The position numbers and the translations under genes were made by a program. This document shows positions 56,855-64,000 of a stretch of DNA of 64,000 nt, in pieces. This DNA is from Corylus avellana (Eukaryota > Streptophyta > Magnoliopsida > Fagales > Betulaceae). Below the pieces are notes generated by a model. It did not search any database. It was not told where the DNA came from and saw nothing but the letters and a program-made list of their open reading frames with translations. The stretch covers positions 11,267,156 to 11,331,155 of the forward strand of contig NC_081547.1 of assembly GCF_901000735.1 (NCBI RefSeq), in the 5' to 3' direction. Positions within the stretch are counted from its first letter, which is position 1. Each line of letters opens with the position of its first letter.

Positions 56855-56870
56855 ATGAGGGGAGATGATC

Positions 56871-57365
56871 CTCAACTCTTTGTCTATATATATAGTGATA
56901 ATAGTAATAGTAATCGTCAAAAAGTAGTAGTAATAGTGATAATAGTAATAATAATAAGGGGAACTTTTTTCAAATTACCACTCAATGACAATGTCTCTCA
57001 TAAAATTTCAATTGTGACAATGTTCCCCCTTAACCTACTAAAAATTGACAATGTCTTCCCTAATGACAAAAATACCTCTAATAAAATAAAATAAAAAATA
57101 AAGCAATTTAAAAAATAAATAAAAAATTTAGGGTGTGAAAATTAAAAATAAAATCGTTTTTTTCTTCTTTAAGAAAAAAAAATTAATTTCTTTTGAATTT
57201 ATTTGAGTATTTTTGTTATATTGAAAAAAAAAAAAAAATGAATGGTCACTTTTATCTTTTTATTGACCTTAGAGGGGCATTGTGAATTGTTTGATAGTTT
57301 AAGAGAAACATTGTCAATTAGGTGGTAATTTGAAGGGTAGGTGGACTTTTCCATAATAATAATAG
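56871..57365. other. host flank of viral copy B
   Basis: Contains 'tatatatatagtgataatag' and ATA/AAT-type simple repeats, two motif copies of 'tgacaatgt.t' on opposite strands, and an A run near 57225. No gene seen. Confidence 0.5.
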
Positions 57366-57593
57366 GGACAAAGTTTTCCTCCAAACTTCCTTTAACCTAG
57401 TTTATAAAAGTGACATGTGTCCATTTTTTTCATAACATGTGAGATGTACATGAGTTTTTAATAAAAGTTATTCTAACTTTGGCCCTACTATTAAAAAAAC
57501 ATGTGCATCTCACATGTTCAATGGACACGTGTCACTTCTATAGGCTAGGTTGAATGAAATTCCTCCAACCTAGTTTAGAGGAAAACTTTATCC
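57366..57593. mobile_element. Mutator-type foldback MITE, copy 2
   Basis: 228 bp, same family as 44429-44605: starts ggacaaagttttcctccaaa and ends aggaaaactttatcc. Flanks taataatag (57357-57365) and taataataa (57594-57602) match at 8 of 9 positions. Confidence 0.8.
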
Positions 57594-57859
57594 TAATAAT
57601 AATTATTATTATATTTCAACTCTTCCACCAACATCAAGGGATGCTCCTCGTTTGTAGGCCTATTCGATCGGACGGGCTAGTGAGACCCTTCTTTAACAAC
57701 TCGTCCAAACGAGCTCGATCTCATTCGGACGCCCCTAGCTGGCACTGTTACTTGAGCACTCTCAAACTTGCATCTACTCCAATCTTCCTTGTAAACTCCC
57801 ATACATCCTAAAAGAACTAGCTAGGATGTGTTGCAAAGGATCTACTAATTTTCTCTGCT

Positions 57860-58163
57860 ACAACATTGAAATCTATCCAAGCTATCAAGGATGTTGTGTT
57901 GGCTGAATTTGCTGCTATTTGCTATCTCGGGTTTAAAGGCTAATCCAAGTAAAAGTTCGGCGTTCTGCTTTGGGGTGTCTGCTACTAAGAAGTCTATAAT
58001 TTGATGGATTGTCTACATATGGCAGAAGCTATCCTTCTAGTGCGCTACTTGAGAGTTGAGGGTGCCTTTCATTTCCAGAAAATTATCGGCAGCTGATTGT
58101 GGTGTTTTAATGGAAAAGGTTTCAAGCACGTATTAATTCTTGGTTGGAAAATAAGCTCACTTT
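57860..58163 (+). pseudogene. LINE (L1-type) reverse transcriptase fragment
   Basis: Plus strand, several frames: AICYLGFKANPSKSSAFCFG, then a block corresponding to 'VRYL' and ISRKLSAADCGVLMEK, then INSWLENK at the gap edge. These motifs are the C-terminal part of plant L1 reverse transcriptase. It is heavily frameshifted and cut by the N run. Confidence 0.65.
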
Positions 58164-58263
58164 NNNNNNNNNNNNNNNNNNNNNNNNNNNNNNNNNNNNN
58201 NNNNNNNNNNNNNNNNNNNNNNNNNNNNNNNNNNNNNNNNNNNNNNNNNNNNNNNNNNNNNNN
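58164..58263. other. assembly gap (100 N)
   Basis: Exactly 100 N, between the LINE fragment and the isolated plus-strand viral segment. Confidence 0.99.
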
Positions 58264-59209
58264 AGGTATCATTCACAAGAGCAAGTCTCCTTGGTCTTGT
58301 GCCGCCTTTTACATTATGAAAAATGTTGAAGTTGAAAGGGGAACTCCTAGACTAGTAATTAATTACAAATCGCTCAATGATGTGCTAGAATGGTTCAGGT
58401 ACCCCATCCCTAATAGGAAGGACTTAGTTAGTCGAATTAGTGAGGCTCTAGTCTTTTCTAAGTTCGATATGAAGTCAGGGTTTTGGCAAATCCAGATTAC
58501 TGATAAGGATAGGTATAAGACTTCTTTTACTACTCCTTTTGGGCATTATGAGTGGAATGTCATGCCTTTCGGTCTGAAGAATGCTCCTAGTGAATTCTAA
58601 AACATTATGAACGATATTTTCAATCCCTTCAGTCATTTTACCATCGTTTACATTGATGATGTTTTGATTTATTCAAAATCTATTGATGAACACTGGAAAC
58701 ATTTGAATTCGTTTCTAGAAACAGTCCAACACAATAGACTTGTTGTCTCTACTAAAAAGATCAAGCTTTTTCAAACCAAAATTAGATTCCTTGGTTTTGA
58801 CATTTCTGAAGGTCAAATTAGACCCATTGATAGAGCTATTCAGTTCGCCGATAAATTTCCTGATGTTATCATTGATAAAACCCAACTCCAGAGATTCTTA
58901 GGCTCTTTAAATTACATTGCGGATTTCTACAAAGACCTGAGAAAATGTTGCAAGCCCTTGTTTGACCGTTTACTAAATCATCCTCCTCCTTGGACTAGTA
59001 TTCACACTTTACTCGTTAGAGAGATTAAAACTCATGTTAAGACCCTACCCTGCTTAGGTATTCCCTTCGATAATGCTTTCAAAATCGTTGAAACTGATGC
59101 TTCTGAAATTGGCTTCGGAGGCATTCTAAAACAAGTTGTCTCTCCAGGATCTCCCGAACAAACAAATTGTTCGATTCTATTCCGGATCCTAGAACAATAT
59201 GCAAGCTAA
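58264..59209 (+). pseudogene. pararetroviral reverse transcriptase/RNase H fragment, opposite orientation
   Basis: Plus strand, corresponding to copy B 52326 down to 51381 with scattered substitutions. Contains RGTPRLVINYKSLNDVLEW, DMKSGFWQIQITDKDRYKTS, the intact catalytic YIDDVLI and GSLNYIADFYKDLRK. It has a stop at 58598-58600 between two otherwise open blocks (copy B has a stop at the same place) and ends in RNase H after EQYAS. The piece lies on a contig bounded by 100-N gaps on both sides. Confidence 0.85.
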
Positions 59210-59436
59210 TTATAGTACTATTAAGAAAGAAATTCTTTTTGTCGTTTTATGCATTACTAATGATGCGAACCTCAATCGACGCGCTTTGAGACCCAACAAC
59301 AATATTGGAATACGGACCCAAGAAAGCTAAAATTCAGATATGTTTTTTGGATAGAAAACCTTGACCCAACGTTTATAAGTGAAACGCGAATCAAAGGTAT
59401 AAAGTAACAACCCTCGACCCAATGATTATAATGGAA
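59210..59436. other. remainder of the gap-bounded contig
   Basis: The first ~50 bases continue degenerate RNase H sequence. From about 59261 the sequence is unrelated to copy B and contains three 'gacccaa' motifs; not recognised. Confidence 0.5.
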
Positions 59437-59536
59437 NNNNNNNNNNNNNNNNNNNNNNNNNNNNNNNNNNNNNNNNNNNNNNNNNNNNNNNNNNNNNNNN
59501 NNNNNNNNNNNNNNNNNNNNNNNNNNNNNNNNNNNN
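59437..59536. other. assembly gap (100 N)
   Basis: Exactly 100 N, between the isolated viral segment and viral copy A. Confidence 0.99.
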
Positions 59537-60138
59537 GATTTTGCTTCATTAGAGTGCTTAGATTGTTTATCATCATCATAATTGTTATTGTGAAAACAAT
59601 CTTGAAGTTTCAAAATTAAAAGTTGTTGTTTTAAATCGTTATTATCCATTTTAACAATGTACAGGTCATTTTTTAAATCAACAATTTCTTTCTTGATATT
59701 ACTAATCTCATGTTGCAAATCTGCGATAGTAATCTCTTTGGATTTTTGTTTAGGAAATCGTTCCAAAGTTTCATCAAGAGAGATTTTTGCATTGTTAGGT
59801 TTATTAGCATTTTTAATCATCGTATTCTTGAGTTTTTTAAGGTAGTCTTCATTTAATTCAGGATTTTCAATTTTTGAAATTAAAGTGATTAGCAAATTTT
59901 CTTGTTCTTCAGTTTTTGTGAGAACATTGCAAGTTTTGACATTTTTGTAGCAAGAATCATTACAACCAATGTTGAAATCATTGTCAAAGAATTCACTACC
60001 AAAATGGTAATCAGAGTCACTGGAAGTTGTTAAAAATTCACTGTCAGATGAATCAGAAGAATTAATGGATTGCAGAATTCTAAAAAGATTTTCTTTTTCA
60101 TTGTCATCAATTTTTAGAGCATTAATTTCTTTTTTCAA
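59537..60138 (-). pseudogene. pararetroviral coat/protease linker, copy A
   Basis: Open from 60138 to the gap with acidic Ser-rich and coiled-coil sequence (SKEITIADLQHEISN). It includes a stretch of about 14 codons near 59790-59750 that copy B has lost, so the reading is continuous here. The catalytic part of the protease is not reached. Confidence 0.75.
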
Positions 60139-61976
60139 TTTTTTGGGTGGTTATGGGCATTTGTTAGCAAAATGTCCTGGTTTTCCGCAATTAAAACATT
60201 TTCCTTCGGAAAAATATTTATCGAATTTGGAGTTATTCTTTTTGGGTTTTTTAGCAAAAAATTTTTTAACGGGTTTATTAAATCTTCTTTTCTTGTAACT
60301 ATTGTAATATGGGGCAAGTCTTTTCTTGAAAACTCTATCGAGTTTCTTTCTATTTCTCCGAGGGGGAGCCATAGGAGGTAACCCAAAGTGTTCGCAGAAA
60401 TTACCCATTTCATATTTAGCTTTTTTAGTGTTCTTCAATTGTTGTCTTATCATTTTTTGGTCGATGCACATTTTTATGCCAAGTTTTTTAACGGTAGAAA
60501 ACAAATCACCATAATTTAAGTTTTCATATTCAATTAATCCAGTGTTGGAGTTGATAAGTTCATCCTTAACTTTGTGAGCAAATAATGAAGGTAATCCATC
60601 AATAAATTTTTCTTTCCAATAAGATTTCTGACTATTAGATCTAACCATAATGAAAGAAAAACATTTTGATACCATCTATAATCAGACATAGTAGGACAAC
60701 AAAGATTATTCAGGTAATCAGAGATGCGAGAAGTAATGTTAGAAGGTGTTCCAATGAAATGTTTAATGATGGTATAAATCAATGTATTAGCGCTATCAAG
60801 TTCACATGTGCCACGTTGTTCATCAAATATTGAAAAACCATCTTCATCTTTCTTGACAGCTTTCCTAATTGTTTCTCGAGATTCTTCAGTAAGGTGTTTG
60901 TTTCACCAGTTCCAAAGAGTTCCAGAGAAACCAGTAGAAAGCAGATCAACAATTTCTTATTGGTTTAAATTGTGATTAGTAACATAAGCATTAGCAACCA
61001 TGGACATATGATTCATTTTATTTAACACTTCTTGTTTAGACAAGCCATTGATATTCCATTCATAAAGTTTATCTGCTGAAACGGAAAACTGAGATTGAAA
61101 AAATCTTTCTTCAAACTATAAATCAGAAGGAGTAAGTTTTGAATACCATTTTTTTGTGATATTAATGGGTTTGGTTCTATCAAAAATTCTTTGAAGTTTT
61201 TGCTCCAAATCATTTCTTCTAAAATTTTCTTCAATTATTTTAATGTTGAAATTAGAACGATATTCAGAATATTCAGAATATTCAGAATTTTCGGAATCAG
61301 AAGTTTCATCAATCTTTTGAATAACACAAGCTTTTTCAAAAGTGCCGGCTTGACTGGCTTTTAATTCTAACAACATTTTGTCAATCTCTTCAACATTTTT
61401 TTTTTTTTTTTTTGGTTAGTGGTTCTCATCCCAAGATTTTTTCTTTCTTCAAGTAGAGAAATGATTGGTTTTTCAGTTTTAAAACCAGGGATAATGGGAA
61501 TATCAATTTTATCTTCAATACGGTCCAATTGTTGACCAATGATATGAAGGGAATGATTGACAAATTGTTTTGCTCAATGATTTTTCTAGTTTCATTGTGG
61601 GTAGGATCAGGAGTTTTAAAAGGAGAGGCTTTAACAGTAGTATCAATTCCGTAAATACGTACTTGTAAATTTTTAAAAGGTGGATGAGAAGCTTTGACAG
61701 TGGTTTTGTTTTCTTTAACAAAAGATTTTTTAACAACATTTAGAACATTGTTGGCGGGGTAATGATTTAGAAGAAAATCAAAAAACAAAATATTTTTTTG
61801 TTCTTCAATCATTTTTTTAGTCCAACGAACTTTGATAGGGGATTTTATTTTTTCAAAAAAATTAGAACGGTAAACATGTCTTAATGGTTGATTTTCTTTT
61901 GAGAAAAAATCTTTTTGTAAAGCAAGCCAATTGATTTGGGAAAAGAAATTTTTTATAGGAGCATGAATAACATTTA
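60126..61976 (-). pseudogene. pararetroviral coat protein region, copy A, broken
   Basis: Same breaks as copy B from 60640 rightward. The left part keeps an intact CCHC knuckle (CFNCGKPGHFANKC, near 60190) and more basic residues in the tract before it. Confidence 0.75.
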
Positions 61977-61985
61977 ATTGATGGG

Positions 61986-63084
61986 GAGGAGGGTGTTAAA
62001 ATTAGAAACAGAAGGAGAAAGGGATCCTCTGTCATCATCAACTTGAGTGGGAGGAGGAGTTTGCTTAGTAGTGTAAAAAGCAGAAAAAATTTGAGAATCA
62101 ACAAAAACACTCTTTAATTTTAAATCAAGATGAGCAAGAAATTTTTCAATGTCTTTATCTCTTCGTTGGGAGTCCTTCTGTGGTGGTTGAACCATCAAGG
62201 GAATTCCTTCTTTCGTTAATCAACAATGGTCTTTCAATTTTGTTAGAAAGGTTTAAATCAGAAAAACTGATCTTAACAGATCCATCCAAATACTGTTGGA
62301 TGTAGTCAAGATTAGTGGTGTCATTTTCTACTCTAGCAGACTTAGATACATATTCCAAAACCCATTCGTTAGGAAGAACAATTTCATCCCGGCGAATCAT
62401 TTTAAGAGTATGTATATTAGCATCTTTAGTAGAACTTTGAATTAACAAAGTAGAGCTACCAGAGTTTTTGATTACAGCTTGAGGATTCAGATTGGTTTTT
62501 ATAATTTGTAATAAATGTGGTAGATCATAGCAAGAGGTATGCTACCATCTTCCATGTCATAACCAAAGGTTAGTATATTCAAAGTTAAAGCTTTAACGAT
62601 GTGAATGTCATTCAAAGCAAGAGTCAGATTAGGAAAGGCATCAAAATGGATGCCATCATTAAACAGAGAAAATTGTATCATACCAAAAATGCTATGCTGG
62701 AAATTAACAAATCGAGCATCACGAAGCCATAACAAAACAGAGGCATTAATACCCAATCTAGTTAATGGTTTAACATCAAATTGGACAGAACCAATATGCA
62801 AAAATTTAAAACCTTTAGCAAGGGAATCATTAACGAATTTTTATTGAACAATTGGTATCTTTCATTATTACTAGCAGTTCAACTGTTTTAACAGAGTATT
62901 CAGCTTTCCAAGTGGATTTTATCCAAGAGGTAGTGTAAACTTCTTTAGTGGAAACTTTAGGGATATTCCATTTATAAAAATTAAACGAATTATCATCTTC
63001 AACAGAGAAATGTTCAACGTTTACTACATCGGGTGGTAAACTAGACTTAGAGTTAACAGAAGAATTGGATCTCCACATCTTCAA
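61986..63084 (-). pseudogene. pararetroviral movement protein region, copy A, broken
   Basis: Identical to the copy B region 55500-56598, including the frameshifts near 62836, 62496 and 62176. Confidence 0.75.
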
Positions 63085-63328
63085 AAGCTAAAATCTAATA
63101 CTCTCTTTAGACATAGGCTCTTCTCCAAGAACTCACAACACATACCCTTGGCTAAAACTAACCCTTAACCATGCCCAAAAACGCCAAAACCTAGGCTTAA
63201 GATGGGACTAAGAGGTCAACTGAGGTTACTTGATAGGGTGGTTGGTTTATAACTGAGAGAGAGAGAGATATGGGGGAAAGAAAGTACAAAACTTAGGCTA
63301 GTGGAAACACGGATCCTCAATTCTTATG

Positions 63329-63340
63329 GCTCTGATACCA
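63329..63340 (-). promoter_or_regulatory. tRNA-Met primer-binding site, copy A
   Basis: Minus strand TGGTATCAGAGC, same context as 56843-56854. Confidence 0.7.
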
Positions 63341-63851
63341 ATGAGGGGAGATGATCCTCAACTCTTTGTCTATATATATAGTGATAATAGTAATAGTAAT
63401 CGTCAAAAAGTAGTAGTAATAGTGATAATAGTAATAATAATAAGGGGAACTTTTTTCAAATTACCACTCAATGACAATGTCTCTCATAAAATTTCAATTG
63501 TGACAATGTTCCCCCTTAACCTACTAAAAATTGACAATGTCTTCCCTAATGACAAAAATACCTCTAATAAAATAAAATAAAAAATAAAGCAATTTAAAAA
63601 ATAAATAAAAAATTTAGGGTGTGAAAATTAAAAATAAAATCGTTTTTTTCTTCTTTAAGAAAAAAAAATTAATTTCTTTTGAATTTATTTGAGTATTTTT
63701 GTTATATTGAAAAAAAAAAAAAAATGAATGGTCACTTTTATCTTTTTATTGACCTTAGAGGGGCATTGTGAATTGTTTGATAGTTTAAGAGAAACATTGT
63801 CAATTAGGTGGTAATTTGAAGGGTAGGTGGACTTTTCCATAATAATAATAG

Positions 63852-64000
63852 GGACAAAGTTTTCCTCCAAACTTCCTTTAACCTAGTTTATAAAAGTGAC
63901 ATGTGTCCATTTTTTTCATAACATGTGAGATGTACATGAGTTTTTAATAAAAGTTATTCTAACTTTGGCCCTACTATTAAAAAAACATGTGCATCTCACA
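63852..64000. mobile_element. Mutator-type foldback MITE, copy 3 (cut by window end)
   Basis: Same start (ggacaaagttttcctccaaa) and flank as copy 2 at 57366; it is part of the duplicated block, not an independent insertion. Confidence 0.8.

Larger units (their letters stand above)
49836..56870 (-). mobile_element. endogenous pararetrovirus (Caulimoviridae), copy B
   Basis: About 7 kb on the minus strand in viral order: primer site (56843-56854), movement protein, coat protein with zinc knuckle, aspartic protease, reverse transcriptase and RNase H, then a second ORF. No LTRs are present, consistent with a pararetrovirus and not a Ty3 element. The layout with a long first polyprotein followed by one further ORF recalls florendovirus-type endogenous elements; the genus is inferred. 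Numerous stops and frameshifts show that it is an inactive relic. Confidence 0.82.
54151..57514. repeat. 3.36-kb block repeated without visible difference at 60637-64000
   Basis: The offset is constant at 6486 bases and homopolymer lengths match (for example the 18-T run near 54910 and 61396). All stops and frameshifts are shared. The last differences noted are at 54138 and 54150. The block covers the coat and movement regions plus about 640 bases of non-viral flank with a MITE, and is cut by the window end. Confidence 0.9.
59537..63356 (-). mobile_element. endogenous pararetrovirus (Caulimoviridae), copy A, 5' part
   Basis: Minus strand, from the primer site (63329-63340) through movement protein and coat protein to the start of the protease region at the gap. 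Collinear with copy B. From 60637 rightward it appears identical to B; left of 60600 it differs and is generally less damaged. Reverse transcriptase and ORF2 are absent, the former possibly represented by the isolated segment at 58264-59209. Confidence 0.82.

Noticed and set aside
47371..63340. tRNA genes suggested by TGGTATCAGAGC sequences
   Set aside because: Only the 12-base primer complement is present at each site, with no cloverleaf around it; these are primer-binding sites.

Overview
The window is nuclear DNA of a flowering plant, most likely a woody eudicot: two intron-rich plant genes with GT-AG introns, large AT-rich spacers, and dense nested plant transposons and an endogenous pararetrovirus. 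Nothing in it fixes the species. Six N runs (five of exactly 100 bases, one of 20) show that it is a scaffold of several contigs, which affects how the rearranged parts should be read.

Layout. (1) 1-7516: minus-strand CACTA (En/Spm) transposon with a TNP2-DUF4216 transposase gene and a TNP1/Transposase_24-like gene; its 3' part holds exon-intron fragments of host genes (phosphofructokinase, probably ATAD3) and a palindrome-rich minisatellite. (2) 7617-10098: no gene recognised. (3) 10099-19535: a 9.4-kb hAT element with perfect 19-bp terminal inverted repeats, GC-rich subterminal repeats, several internal tandem arrays and a plus-strand transposase broken by one amber codon. (4) 20361-30040: a nest of decayed minus-strand elements: a Copia fragment, a second Copia (3' LTR plus pol) inserted in it, a second hAT inserted in that, then, past a gap, a third Copia. 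(5) 30284-31545: CYP94-type P450 pseudogene. (6) 32111-36037: intact 11-exon peroxisomal 2-hydroxy-acid oxidase gene (364 codons). (7) 38599-43493: intact 10-exon SAP plus CCCH zinc-finger gene (477 codons). Several MITEs with clear target-site duplications lie in and around these genes. (8) 46400-64000: rearranged endogenous Caulimoviridae sequence: two deletion derivatives, one long copy (B), an isolated reverse-transcriptase piece in opposite orientation between two gaps, and a second long copy (A) running off the window end.

Only the two host genes look functional. The CACTA genes are open as far as they can be read; the other transposons and the viral copies carry stops and frameshifts. 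The most rewarding observations are the gene fragments inside the CACTA element, the large hAT with one stop codon and internal satellites, and the viral array, in which at least 3.36 kb of copies A and B, including non-viral flank, appear identical while the adjoining part has diverged. No clearly new system was found; most features fit known families in unusual arrangements.
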